Source: Cellulosilyticum ruminicola JCM 14822
GTDB taxonomy: Bacteria; Bacillota; Clostridia; Lachnospirales; Cellulosilyticaceae
Length of the DNA stretch: 64,000 nucleotides
Assembly (NCBI RefSeq): GCF_001311925.1
Contig: NZ_BBCG01000004.1
Coordinates: forward strand, 58,486-122,485
Direction: 5' to 3'
Positions 52,595 to 60,745 of the stretch are shown piece by piece. How positions within the stretch are numbered: the stretch's first letter is position 1; each line of letters opens with the position of its first letter. The notes under the pieces were generated by a model. That model ran no database searches and was not told the DNA's origin. It worked only from the letters and a program-made list of their open reading frames with translations. The position numbers and the translations under genes were made by a program.

Positions 52595-54526
52595 TTATTT
52601 ATATACTACAACTATTTTACCTTCTTTAAAGTTTGAAACACTAGACCAATCTGCTTTTGCTAAACGTGTTTGAAGTGTAACTGTTCCACTATTTGCTTTT
52701 AATGTAATATCACTATTAAGTTTGATTTCAACATAATTTCCATCACTATCTTTACCAAATGTTGCTTTTACATCTGATGTAATTGCTTGATACCAAGGTT
52801 CTACATTTAATTGAGCTGCTGCATGATCACAGTAGAATTGCATTGCACTATTATCATTTGTGCTATAGTAGTAACGAATTGCTACTTTTGATAAATCAAT
52901 ACTTTCTGAACCACTTGCTTTAATATTATATACTTGATCTATTGATTCACCCACTCTTGTTGTTACTTCTACATCTACACCCTCTACTTTTTCTGTTGGA
53001 TTTGTTGGATTTATTGGCTCTGTTGGATTTGTTGGCTCTGTTGGATTTGTTGGCTCTGTTGGATTTGTTGGCTCTGTTGGATTTGTTGGCTCTGTTGGAT
53101 TTGTTGGCTCTGTTGGATTTGTTGGTATATCACTAATTTTACCATCTGAAATAATACTAGCTAATGCCATTACTAAACCTGCATTGTAATCAATACCAAC
53201 TTCTGTTTCTGTATATTTTTCTGGATCATTTGAATATGAATCACTTTCCCCTGGTCCACCTACTAATGCACCTGTTAATACATATTTTGCTGCTTTCTTA
53301 TTATTATTATCATTGTATCCTTGATAGCCGTTAGCTGCTCTATGGTGTGGTTTTGATGGATAATTGCCACCAAATCCAATTACATAAGACATACTGTTTG
53401 GATTATCACCTAAAATATAATTGATTTGGCTCATTGCTAAATCTTTAGCTTTTGAATCGCCTGTAATATTGTAGTATTGCATTGCAATAGCTGATTCAGC
53501 TGCAGCATATCTTAAACTCCCCCAGCTATTTAAGATTTTTAATCCACCAGCAGTTGGTGACATTTGATACCATGCTTTCATATTGTATTCTATTGCAGAT
53601 TTATACTTGTCTTTCTTTGTTGCTTTATATAATTCTACAACTGTTGGTACACTCATGTCATCCCAGCACATAGTCCAAGCACTTTCTACTGGTACATTAG
53701 AATTTTCTTTTGATTGTATGTATTTTTCAGCATCTGCTAAATATTTAGAGTCATTAGTAGCTTTATATAACCATGTTGCTGCCCAAGCTAAATCATCTTT
53801 ATAGCTACTACTCATATAATAACTTTGAGCTGGTGCAACACCTTCATTAGCTGTTCCTAAAACATATAATGATTTAGCTGCATCTAAACATTTCTTAGCA
53901 TAAGCTGCATCTTTGTCTTTACTATTAAGATACATAATACTTAATGCTGCTGAAGCACCACCAGCAATATCTGAACCAGCTGCTCCTGAATTTAATGTAT
54001 AGTAAACTTCTCTATCACCTTGTTTTTCTGGTGCTCCCCAATAACCATGGTCAGTATCTCCATTACCTACTTGATAATAGAATACATTAGCATTTGGATG
54101 ACATTTTAATAAATAATCTGTAAAATATTTTAATATATCATATGTTTTATCAGCATTACCTGCTTTTTCAAATGCTTCTCTGTAATCAAGATAAGCCCAA
54201 CCAAGTACTGATGCTGCATAGTTTTGTGTAACACCGAATTTTACATGATCACCACAGTCATGGAATCCACCTGTTAAATCTAATCCTTTATCTTTACCAT
54301 CATTAACGTGACAAGCTCCACGCCACTCAAATGCATTATTATCCCCAGCATGTGGACCACATTTATTAGCATCATAAAAAATAACACTTTTTTCTAATGC
54401 ATCACTATAATTAAATTCTGCTGAAGTTGATGATGCCATTAATGGCATTCCTGCAAATACTGATAATAATGTTGCAAGACTTAATAAGCATGCACCTTGT
54501 TTTCTCATTCTTTGTAATAATTTCAT
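52595..54526 (-). CDS. Secreted GH9 endoglucanase with Pro-Thr-Asn linker and CBM3-like domain
   Basis: The 643-residue protein begins with a signal peptide (KLLQRMRKQG, hydrophobic core, probable cut after MASSTSA). The GH9 catalytic domain spans about 37-465: DLTGGFHDCGDHVKFG (catalytic Asp pair near 92), the HHRAAN signature (about 395-400), and TETEVGIDYNAG with the catalytic Glu near 440. A linker of repeated PTNPTE (about 472-515) follows, then a CBM3-like beta domain (IDLSKVAIRYYYS, FYCDHAA, TVTLQTRLAKADWSS) that ends at 643 without the usual final strands. AGGAGG precedes the ATG. The enzyme should cut cellulose outside the cell; no dockerin or sortase signal is seen, so it is probably free. 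Confidence 0.93.
   Translation of the reverse strand: MKLLQRMRKQGACLLSLATLLSVFAGMPLMASSTSAEFNYSDALEKSVIFYDANKCGPHAGDNNAFEWRGACHVNDGKDKGLDLTGGFHDCGDHVKFGVTQNYAASVLGWAYLDYREAFEKAGNADKTYDILKYFTDYLLKCHPNANVFYYQVGNGDTDHGYWGAPEKQGDREVYYTLNSGAAGSDIAGGASAALSIMYLNSKDKDAAYAKKCLDAAKSLYVLGTANEGVAPAQSYYMSSSYKDDLAWAATWLYKATNDSKYLADAEKYIQSKENSNVPVESAWTMCWDDMSVPTVVELYKATKKDKYKSAIEYNMKAWYQMSPTAGGLKILNSWGSLRYAAAESAIAMQYYNITGDSKAKDLAMSQINYILGDNPNSMSYVIGFGGNYPSKPHHRAANGYQGYNDNNNKKAAKYVLTGALVGGPGESDSYSNDPEKYTETEVGIDYNAGLVMALASIISDGKISDIPTNPTEPTNPTEPTNPTEPTNPTEPTNPTEPTNPTEPINPTNPTEKVEGVDVEVTTRVGESIDQVYNIKASGSESIDLSKVAIRYYYSTNDNSAMQFYCDHAAAQLNVEPWYQAITSDVKATFGKDSDGNYVEIKLNSDITLKANSGTVTLQTRLAKADWSSVSNFKEGKIVVVYK
53017..53124 (-). 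repeat. Six perfect 18-bp tandem repeats encoding the cellulase linker
   Basis: Plus-strand unit GGCTCTGTTGGATTTGTT begins at 53017, 53035, 53053, 53071, 53089 and 53107 with no mismatch; imperfect copies flank both sides. Each unit codes for PTNPTE or a rotation of it. The identity at DNA level, including third positions, points to recent expansion by slippage. Confidence 0.97.
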
Positions 54527-54707
54527 TTCAATTCCTCCTATAGCTTTCTTAATATTTAACCCTTTAATTCCTATAAATCGTCTCTTTTTATTTTTTTATT
54601 TTTTTATCTGTCTAAATCTGATTCCATTATAATGCTTATTCATAATTGCATGTTTAAAAATGATTAACATGTAAAATTTTGTGCTATAACATTATACATT
54701 TAACCCA

Positions 54708-54757
54708 TAAAAATACGCAATATCACGAAATTATTTTCGCATATTGCGCATTTTTTG
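54708..54757 (-). terminator. Terminator after the symporter gene
   Basis: On the minus strand GCAATATGCGAAA pairs with TTTCGTGATATTGC around ATAA, then T5. It lies 35 bases after the stop at 54792. The following 54530-54700 holds the cellulase leader; TATAAT at about 54629-54634 could be its -10, without a clear -35. Confidence 0.75.
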
Positions 54758-54791
54758 TTTAAATTTAACTAAATCAACTTAAATTAAGTAT

Positions 54792-56150
54792 CTATTTTAC
54801 TTTATCTAGATAATCCATATACTTTTTAGTTTCTTTTACAACTACACCAGATAAACAAATTAAACCGATTAAGTTTGGTAATGCCATAAGTCCATTTACG
54901 ATATCTGCAAGTGTCCAGATAACTTCTAATTGAATGAATCCACCTAAAGCTACCATTACTAAAAATACAATTCTATAAGCTGTAATACCTTTTACACCCA
55001 TTAAGTACTCAAGACAACGTTCTCCATAATAGCACCAGCCTAAAATTGTTGTAAATGCAAAAAGTGTTAAACAGATAGTAATTAAAATTGGTCCAGCTGT
55101 TGGTAATACTTGAGCAAATGCATCTTGTGTCATAACTGCTCCCGCATGTTCTCCTTGCCATACACCTGTTACAATAAGTGTTAAACCTGTTAATGTACAA
55201 ATAATAATTGTATCAATAAATGTACCTGTCATTGAAATAAGCCCTTGTTCTGCTGGCCATTCCGTTTTTGCTGCTGCTGCTGCAATTGGCGCACTCCCAA
55301 GACCTGATTCATTAGAGAATACTCCACGAGCAATACCTGATTGAATAGCTTTTGCAACTATTGCTCCTGTAAATCCGCCTACTGCTGCTGTTCCTGTAAA
55401 CGCCCCTTTGAAAACTATACCCAATGCTGGTATAATTTGGCTTCCATTGCTTCCTAAAATAATAAGCGTAAAAATAATATATGTGATTGCCATAAATGGT
55501 ACAACTTTTTCTGCTACTTTAGAAATAGCTTGAATTCCACCAAATACAATAATTCCAATTAATACTGCTACAACAATACTTGTAATTTTAGTATCTACAC
55601 CCAATGTAGATTGTAAACTTGATGCAATTGAGTTAACTTGTGAAAATGTTCCTATTCCAAGTAATGCAACTAAGATTCCACTTACTGCAAAGAATACAGC
55701 TAAGAATTTAGCTAATCCTTTAATTTTATCACCAAGCCCTCTTTCGATATAATACATTGGTCCACCTGATACTTGACCATTTGCATCGATTGTTCGATAT
55801 TTAATAGCTAATACACCTTCTGCATATTTAGTTGCCATTCCGAAGAATGCTGCTACCCACATCCAGAATAATGCCCCAGGTCCACCTGCGCTAATCGCTG
55901 TTGCTACACCTACGATATTTCCTGTACCAACAGTTGCCGCAAGTGCTGTACATAAAGCACCAAAACTATTAATATCACCTGTTCCATTATTTTCAGCTTT
56001 AAAAATTAATTTAAAAGCCTTTGGTAATTTAACAATTTGTATGAGTCCTAATCTTACAGTAAATAAAATACCTGTCCCTACTAATAATACTAATAAAGGT
56101 GGCCCCCATACCCAGTCATTAATTGTCTTTAAAATTTTTAAAATATCCAT
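54792..56150 (-). CDS. Sodium:alanine/glycine symporter (AGCS family)
   Basis: The 452-residue membrane protein has about ten hydrophobic segments and the AGCS motifs TVGTGNIVGVATAI (about 73-86), GPGALFWMW, SGGPMYYIERGLG, GIARGVFSNESGLGSAPIA (about 272-290) and LGWCYYGERC. These transporters carry alanine or glycine with sodium across the cytoplasmic membrane. A tandem glycine riboswitch about 190 bases upstream on the same strand points to glycine as substrate. AAGGGAG precedes the ATG. Length is normal for the family. Confidence 0.94.
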   Translation of the reverse strand: MDILKILKTINDWVWGPPLLVLLVGTGILFTVRLGLIQIVKLPKAFKLIFKAENNGTGDINSFGALCTALAATVGTGNIVGVATAISAGGPGALFWMWVAAFFGMATKYAEGVLAIKYRTIDANGQVSGGPMYYIERGLGDKIKGLAKFLAVFFAVSGILVALLGIGTFSQVNSIASSLQSTLGVDTKITSIVVAVLIGIIVFGGIQAISKVAEKVVPFMAITYIIFTLIILGSNGSQIIPALGIVFKGAFTGTAAVGGFTGAIVAKAIQSGIARGVFSNESGLGSAPIAAAAAKTEWPAEQGLISMTGTFIDTIIICTLTGLTLIVTGVWQGEHAGAVMTQDAFAQVLPTAGPILITICLTLFAFTTILGWCYYGERCLEYLMGVKGITAYRIVFLVMVALGGFIQLEVIWTLADIVNGLMALPNLIGLICLSGVVVKETKKYMDYLDKVK

Positions 56151-56341
56151 AAAAAATACTCCCTTCTTTTAATTAAAAATTTAAAGTAGAGGAGTTACTT
56201 AAGTTTATAGACTATTGCTTGATACATAATACTATTAACCGTGGCTAAATAAAATATATATAATTTTATTAAATGCAAATAAATCCCTAATCTATTTTAT
56301 TTATACTTAGTTTATCATATTACTGCTATATATTATGTATT

Positions 56342-56540
56342 GTGCTCTGTCCTTTTGCCTGAGAGATTAAACAAAATGCTTTTGCCCCTTCGGCGCCCAT
56401 AACTTGAGTCTCTCCAGAGTCCGTCAGCCGTGCAGTTCTCGCTTTTCTAAGCACCTGAGAGTGTTACTCCTTCGGTGGATCTTGTAACCTTAGGTTTTAA
56501 CGTCACTTAGATCACTCTTCTGTATAGCTTCATCCGGTTA
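56342..56540 (-). ncRNA. Tandem glycine riboswitch upstream of the symporter gene
   Basis: On the minus strand two aptamers follow one another. The first (about 56430-56535) holds CCACCGAAGGAGTAAC and CTCTCAGG. The second (about 56342-56425) holds CTCTGGAGAGACTC, GGGCGCCGAAGGGGCAA and ATCTCTCAGGCAAAAGGAC, closed by CTCTG/CAGAG. These are the conserved glycine-aptamer elements, joined by a short linker as in the cooperative two-aptamer form. Glycine binding probably changes expression of the downstream symporter gene. The expression platform lies in 56150-56340; a typical terminator hairpin is not obvious there. Confidence 0.93.
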
Positions 56541-56550
56541 TGTTAAATTA

Positions 56551-56578
56551 ATCTTATAATACAAAAAAATAAAGTCAA
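56551..56578 (-). promoter_or_regulatory. Promoter of the riboswitch-symporter transcript
   Basis: Minus strand: TTGACT (56573-56578), 16-base spacer, TAAGAT (56551-56556), directly before the first aptamer. The -35 is strong and the -10 moderate. Confidence 0.55.
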
Positions 56579-56598
56579 CAAATTTATGCAACTTGACA

Positions 56599-57765
56599 TC
56601 ATTTGCTAACTTTAGCTTTTTTAGATTCCCATGCATTTATTTCATATATAATTTTATTTGCTTTCAACTTTTCTTCCATATTATATAACTCATGATTAAA
56701 CATTTGATTTACTAAACAAGCCTTTCCATAATGATAAATACTATATATAGGCTTTACACTATATACATTTTCTAAAAATAATATTTCAAACCATTTAAGT
56801 TTTTCTTCACATTTATTGATTTCTTCCTGTACATATTTTTTTATCTCAGATGTAATTTCCCCTATATACCATTGTTGTCCGCTCTTTTCACAAAATTTAG
56901 TTCTCCTACATTTTAAATAAAATAATAATTCTTTTACTTTTTCCGTTTCTGTAACCCAACAGCCTATACTAATATACTGTGCTCTACTAAATCCCAGTTC
57001 TAAAACTTGTTTCATGATTTCTTCTTTATATACTCTTGAATTTCCTTCTTTGGCTTCGTCGTAAATATGTAAGTTAATGTCTTTCTTTAAATTAACTTCT
57101 TCTATTAAATAAGGTTCTTTCACTTCTACTTGCTCTTGTGTACTATAAACCTCCTTGCACAAAATACTTTCAAATACTATCTTAGGCTTATTATCTTTTA
57201 TCTCAAGTACAGCAAAATGTCCTCTATCATTTTCATCTTTCATTAAAGCTCCTGGTTCTATAATATTAGTATTAAAAAACGGTTCTTTAGCATGTGTAAA
57301 TTGCTGTAAATGTCCACCTCCACAAAAAATATAAGTATAACTTTCTCCATCTACTATCTTACTTGAGCTATGTGCAATCTTCTGTGATATTTCTACAAAT
57401 CCATTTAAATGCATCATTAATATTTTCATATTACCTATTTCAATACTCTTAATAGTTGGTAACTCTCTTAATTTATTTAATGCCCTTTTATCCAACTTAT
57501 CCTTGGTCCAGGCTAAAGTTCCTGCTTTGTCTTCTGGAGTACCATCTTCTATCATCCTAGCTTCATCATATCCCATAATATTAACAAATCGTTTATCTTC
57601 TAATACTTTCTTAAGTACTTCATAAGGATATGGCCCCTCACTTATAAAATCGCCTAGGTTTATCACTAATTCAATCTTTTCCTTTTCTACATAAGCTAAG
57701 AATGTATCAAGCATATACAGGTTTGCATGGAGATCTGAAATAATAGCCACTTTATTATATGCCAT
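56599..57765 (-). CDS. Calcineurin-like metallophosphoesterase family protein with an unknown C-terminal region
   Basis: The 388-residue protein opens with a metallophosphoesterase core: ISDLHANLYM (about 9-18), LGDFISEGPYP (about 37-47), a GYDEAR stretch (about 65) where GNHD or GNCD is usual, MHLNG (about 117) where HG is usual, and GGGHLQQF (about 148-155) for GHTH. It most resembles YfcE-like or bacterial diadenosine-polyphosphatase-like enzymes, but several metal ligands appear replaced. From about 200 on the sequence is charged, has VGFSRAQYISIG-like and YIGEITSEIKKYVQEE segments, and is unknown to me. GGGAGGAG precedes the ATG. The substrate cannot be predicted and activity is uncertain. 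Confidence 0.75.
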   Translation of the reverse strand: MAYNKVAIISDLHANLYMLDTFLAYVEKEKIELVINLGDFISEGPYPYEVLKKVLEDKRFVNIMGYDEARMIEDGTPEDKAGTLAWTKDKLDKRALNKLRELPTIKSIEIGNMKILMMHLNGFVEISQKIAHSSSKIVDGESYTYIFCGGGHLQQFTHAKEPFFNTNIIEPGALMKDENDRGHFAVLEIKDNKPKIVFESILCKEVYSTQEQVEVKEPYLIEEVNLKKDINLHIYDEAKEGNSRVYKEEIMKQVLELGFSRAQYISIGCWVTETEKVKELLFYLKCRRTKFCEKSGQQWYIGEITSEIKKYVQEEINKCEEKLKWFEILFLENVYSVKPIYSIYHYGKACLVNQMFNHELYNMEEKLKANKIIYEINAWESKKAKVSK

Positions 57766-57860
57766 TTTGCTCCTCCCTTATTTCCCTTTACTATTTATTT
57801 TTCGGTGTAATCCTCATATACCTTATACTTTAAACAGAATGTTCAGAAATATTTTTATAA

Positions 57861-57897
57861 ATAAAACAGGCTATAAAATACTTATAGTCTGTTTTAT
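57861..57897 (-). terminator. Terminator after the GntR/ABC operon
   Basis: ATAAAACAGGCTATAA pairs with TTATAGTCTGTTTTAT (one wobble) around a five-base loop, 36 bases after the permease stop at 57933. The A and T tails make it usable in both directions. Confidence 0.75.
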
Positions 57898-57932
57898 TTA
57901 TACTCAAGCTATTCATTTTATATAGACAACTA

Positions 57933-58709
57933 TTATTCTAAATTTAGATGCTTGCTTAAGATAAAATTAGTACAAATAAATAATATCACGCTACTAACAG
58001 CAGCAAATCCGCATCCACCTATCATGATTAACTTAGGATCTAATTGATTAATTCCTACGATAGCAATAAGTGCTGTCATAATTACATTGTTAAGTACTAC
58101 ATCGATTCCTACATATATTCCAAAAGCACATAATCCTCTATGTTTAGAGAATGGAGGTAATTGTGCAATTGTAAGTGCTGTATAAATCATTAAAATAAAT
58201 TCTGTTAATCCTAGTAAAACGCCACTTCCTATCCAAGCCATGAAACTATAAACACTCATGTGTAATTCACTTATAAGCTGTGTATTGAGCTCATTCCAAT
58301 TATCTTTTATTTCAGTAATCAATTGAGCTAGTTCATGTCCATCTGAATAGGTATTGTATAAAATAATAAAAGTTAAAAATGCTATAATACAACTTGCGAA
58401 AACCCATATAATTGTTACAAGTAACTTAGAAATAATAATTTGACTACTACTTACTGGAAGTGTAAACATCAAATACCCCTCATCTCCTAGTAAGTTTTTA
58501 TTAAACCTTTGTACCGCCATAATAATGGTTACAATGCCTAATGCAATAAATGAAAATACTAAAATTCCCAATGTAATAACTATTCCAGAATTAAATTTAA
58601 CTTGATTAAATATCATATTTGAAATCGCTAATGCTAAAATTGCTACATACATTACCAAAAACGTCATTGCTGTTGCTTTAATCTCATACTTTAATAATTT
58701 CCCTAACAT
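57933..58709 (-). CDS. ABC-2 type transporter permease
   Basis: The 258-residue protein has six hydrophobic segments (about 15-35, 45-66, 108-130, 155-180, 195-215, 230-250), with the loop FNKNLLGDEGYLMFTLPVS between the second and third, a hallmark of this permease family in GntR/YtrA-type operons. It overlaps the ATPase gene by seven bases, so translation is coupled. Function is probably export, or a cell-envelope stress response as suggested for YtrBC; the substrate is unknown. Confidence 0.87.
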   Translation of the reverse strand: MLGKLLKYEIKATAMTFLVMYVAILALAISNMIFNQVKFNSGIVITLGILVFSFIALGIVTIIMAVQRFNKNLLGDEGYLMFTLPVSSSQIIISKLLVTIIWVFASCIIAFLTFIILYNTYSDGHELAQLITEIKDNWNELNTQLISELHMSVYSFMAWIGSGVLLGLTEFILMIYTALTIAQLPPFSKHRGLCAFGIYVGIDVVLNNVIMTALIAIVGINQLDPKLIMIGGCGFAAVSSVILFICTNFILSKHLNLE

Positions 58710-59401
58710 ACAAATACCTCCCTAAATAATGCATCTATAGACTTACCTTTTTCTTCTCTGATTTCATCTACACTACCTTGTAATACTACTTCCCCATAGG
58801 CTAAAAAGATTACTTCATCACATATATTTTCAATCTCTTGAATGAGATGTGTTGCTATTAAAATAGAACTTTCTGTACTATAATTTTTAATAATTGTTTT
58901 TAAGATATAATCTCTTGTAGCTGGATCTACTCCCCCAATTGGTTCATCTAAAATATATAAGTCTGCTTTTCGAGACATAACTAAAATAAGTTGTACTTTT
59001 TCTTTTGTTCCTTTAGACATAGTTTTTAATTTGTCATTTTTATTGATATTAAGCTGTTTGAGCATTTCCTCTGCCCTATTTCTATCAAAATCACTATAGA
59101 AGTCTGAGAAGAAGCTTAATATATCTTTTACCTTCATCCAATTATTTAAATAAGTTCTTTCTGGTAAATAAGCCATTATTTTTTTAGATTCATTACCTAG
59201 TGCATTGCCTTTAATTGTAATCATTCCATTATTGGGCTCAATTAAACCATTTATTAATTTAATTAATGTACTCTTCCCACTTCCATTAGGACCTAAAAGC
59301 CCAACAATTTTTCCTGATGATACATCTATACTTACATCCTTTAATACTTCTTTCTTTCCATATTTCTTAGTTACATTTTGTATGTGTAATAATGCATTCA
59401 T
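58703..59401 (-). CDS. ABC transporter ATP-binding protein
   Basis: The 232-residue protein is a single nucleotide-binding domain: Walker A LLGPNGSGKST (about 34-44), Q-loop LPERTYLN, signature MSKGTKEKV (about 130-138; the usual LSGG is replaced by MSKG), Walker B LYILDEPIGGVD (about 149-160) and H-loop ATHLIQE. The MSKG signature is a known feature of the YtrB subgroup. It lies 30 bases after the 60-residue protein gene and overlaps the permease gene. Together they form an exporter under the GntR regulator. Confidence 0.92.
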   Translation of the reverse strand: MNALLHIQNVTKKYGKKEVLKDVSIDVSSGKIVGLLGPNGSGKSTLIKLINGLIEPNNGMITIKGNALGNESKKIMAYLPERTYLNNWMKVKDILSFFSDFYSDFDRNRAEEMLKQLNINKNDKLKTMSKGTKEKVQLILVMSRKADLYILDEPIGGVDPATRDYILKTIIKNYSTESSILIATHLIQEIENICDEVIFLAYGEVVLQGSVDEIREEKGKSIDALFREVFVC

Positions 59402-59431
59402 TTTTTAACCTCCCTTTATCTTTCCCTGTTT

Positions 59432-59614
59432 CTAACTACATTTTTTTAAGACATCTTGTAAAATTTGTGTAACCTCTTCTTTGCTATACCCCAATGAACT
59501 TAATGTTTCAGTTGTCTCTCTAAATTTTTTTACTGCAATGCTTTCTCTCATATCACTAAACCCCGTATAAATCATATTAGAATTATTTAATGTTTCCCCC
59601 AATTGTCCTTTCAT
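59432..59614 (-). CDS. 60-residue protein resembling the C-terminal tail of the adjacent GntR regulator
   Basis: The start ATG is one base after the GntR stop, and its ribosome binding site GAGGAGGT lies within the last GntR codons. The product is short and helical. Residues about 36-59 (TLSSLGYSKEEVTQILQDVL) match the last part of the GntR protein (SLLQLGYTRKELIELINGFL) at most positions: both have LGY[ST]+KE and a closing amphipathic helix. This suggests a partner or modulator that mimics the regulator's oligomerisation or effector tail, perhaps arisen by duplication. I know no named family for it. Strong ribosome binding site and position make it a real gene. Confidence 0.78.
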   Translation of the reverse strand: MKGQLGETLNNSNMIYTGFSDMRESIAVKKFRETTETLSSLGYSKEEVTQILQDVLKKCS

Positions 59615-59615
59615 C

Positions 59616-59984
59616 TTAACTTACCTCCTCTAAAAAACCATTTATTAATTCTATTAACTCTTTCCGCGTATAACCTAGTTGTAATAATGATGTTGTTAAT
59701 TCTCTTACTTTTTCATGTGCATATTCATTTCTTAATCTTTGAATTAACTCCTTATCTTCTGTTACAAATCTACCACTTGTCCTTTGACTAAATACAAGTT
59801 CTTCTCTTTCTAATTCTGCTAATGCACGTTGCATCGTATTAGGATTCACCCCGGCATCTTGTGCTAAATCTCTTACGGAATCTAATTTGCTTCCTGTTCC
59901 AATAACGCCTGATATAATTCTTAGTTTTAATTGATCTAAAAGTTGTCTATAAATTGGTTCATTGTTATTAAATTCCCACGCCAT
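59616..59984 (-). CDS. GntR-family transcriptional regulator, YtrA subgroup
   Basis: The 122-residue protein has a GntR winged helix (about 8-75: PIYRQLLDQLKLRIISGVI, SVRDLAQDAGVNPNTMQRAL and LVFSQRTSGRFV) and only a short helical tail of about 45 residues, as in the YtrA subgroup. It is the first gene of the operon with the 60-residue protein, ATPase and permease. Two palindromes in the promoter (60059-60122) are natural autoregulatory operators. GGAGGTTATTTCA precedes the ATG. Inducers of YtrA-type systems include cell-wall antibiotics; here the signal is unknown. Confidence 0.92.
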   Translation of the reverse strand: MAWEFNNNEPIYRQLLDQLKLRIISGVIGTGSKLDSVRDLAQDAGVNPNTMQRALAELEREELVFSQRTSGRFVTEDKELIQRLRNEYAHEKVRELTTSLLQLGYTRKELIELINGFLEEVS

Positions 59985-60058
59985 TGAAATAACCTCCTTT
60001 AAAATTTTTTATTACTTTTTCTACTGCTAGCTTAAATTTATCTATATGATTTTATTAC

Positions 60059-60078
60059 TGTATTAATCACTTAATACA
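60059..60078. promoter_or_regulatory. Operator candidate 2: 20-bp palindrome after the -10 box
   Basis: TGTATTAA and TTAATACA are perfect arms around a four-base centre, abutting the -10. A TGTATTA-type half site resembles reported YtrA-subgroup operators. Two different palindromes may bind the regulator and a second factor. Confidence 0.7.
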
Positions 60079-60107
60079 ATAATACATATTAATATCTAAA
60101 TTGTCAA
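60079..60107 (-). promoter_or_regulatory. Promoter of the GntR/ABC operon
   Basis: Minus strand: TTGACA (60102-60107), 17-base spacer, TATTAT (60079-60084). Near-consensus. The -35 lies within a large palindrome and a second palindrome begins right after the -10. Confidence 0.85.
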
Positions 60108-60122
60108 TACAATTTAGATATT
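60091..60122. promoter_or_regulatory. Operator candidate 1: 32-bp palindrome over the -35 box
   Basis: AATATCTAAATTG and CAATTTAGATATT are perfect 13-base arms around a six-base centre. It covers the -35 and part of the spacer of the GntR promoter, so binding there would block RNA polymerase. Perfect symmetry over 26 positions is far beyond chance. Confidence 0.8.
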
Positions 60123-60131
60123 CTGACAAAC

Positions 60132-60170
60132 AAAAAGCAGATTTCTTATCTAAAGAATATCTGCTTTTTT
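60132..60170 (-). terminator. Terminator after the DUF4446 gene
   Basis: AAAAAGCAGAT pairs with ATCTGCTTTTT, with an inner TTCTT/AAGAA stem, 35 bases after the stop at 60205. It ends the parA-parB-DUF4446 transcript. Confidence 0.85.
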
Positions 60171-60204
60171 AATAATATAATTTATATGATTCTTTTATAT
60201 ACTT

Positions 60205-60723
60205 CTATTCTACTACAGCTGCTTCTTTACTCATAGCTTGTTCAAGCGCTTGTATCTCTTCATCTGATAAATTATAAGTAGATTTACCATCTTTAATAGG
60301 CTTAGCATATGTATAAGAACCATCTCTACTATAGATTCCATTTAAAACAATACCATCATTTTGTTTATTTAATAATGCAATAGCAAATGATAAATCTGCA
60401 CCTGTATGTGCAATTGCTTGGTATCTTACGATGCCTACTTTTTGCACACAATCATTTAAATCTGTCTCTACTTGTTGCATAACTGCTCTAACTTCATTAT
60501 TACTTTCTACTAACTCATTAATATGCTTTGTATATTGTACTAAAAGGCCTTCTAAATCAATATCATCTTTACTCATAAACTTCTCAAATCTTTTTTGTAA
60601 CTTGTTAAGTTTACTCTTTGTTCTAAGACTACCAATTAATAACACAAATATTAATAAACCTAATCCTCCAACAATATATATTGAATAACTATTATATAAC
60701 GCTAACACTCGTTCTATTGTCAT
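60205..60723 (-). CDS. DUF4446 family membrane-anchored protein
   Basis: The 172-residue protein has one N-terminal membrane segment (about 14-32: IYIVGGLGLLIFVLLIG), a coiled coil (about 35-90) and a compact C-terminal domain with VGIVRYQAIAHTGADLSFAIA, NDGIVLNGIYSRD and the Gly-Lys-Ser-containing KDGKSTYNLSDEE. It belongs to the DUF4446 family, found beside parB in many clostridia. Function is not established; linkage suggests a role with chromosome segregation or spore formation. It starts 22 bases after parB ends. Confidence 0.88.
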   Translation of the reverse strand: MTIERVLALYNSYSIYIVGGLGLLIFVLLIGSLRTKSKLNKLQKRFEKFMSKDDIDLEGLLVQYTKHINELVESNNEVRAVMQQVETDLNDCVQKVGIVRYQAIAHTGADLSFAIALLNKQNDGIVLNGIYSRDGSYTYAKPIKDGKSTYNLSDEEIQALEQAMSKEAAVVE

Positions 60724-60745
60724 TTTCTCTTCTTTCCTTTTTCTA

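Noticed and set aside
53017..53124. CRISPR-like repeat array
   Set aside because: The 18-bp copies are directly adjacent with no spacers and encode a protein linker.
52942..53136. Leu/Asp-rich repetitive frame on the plus strand
   Set aside because: It is the antisense reading of the PTNPTE linker repeat of the cellulase, not a gene.
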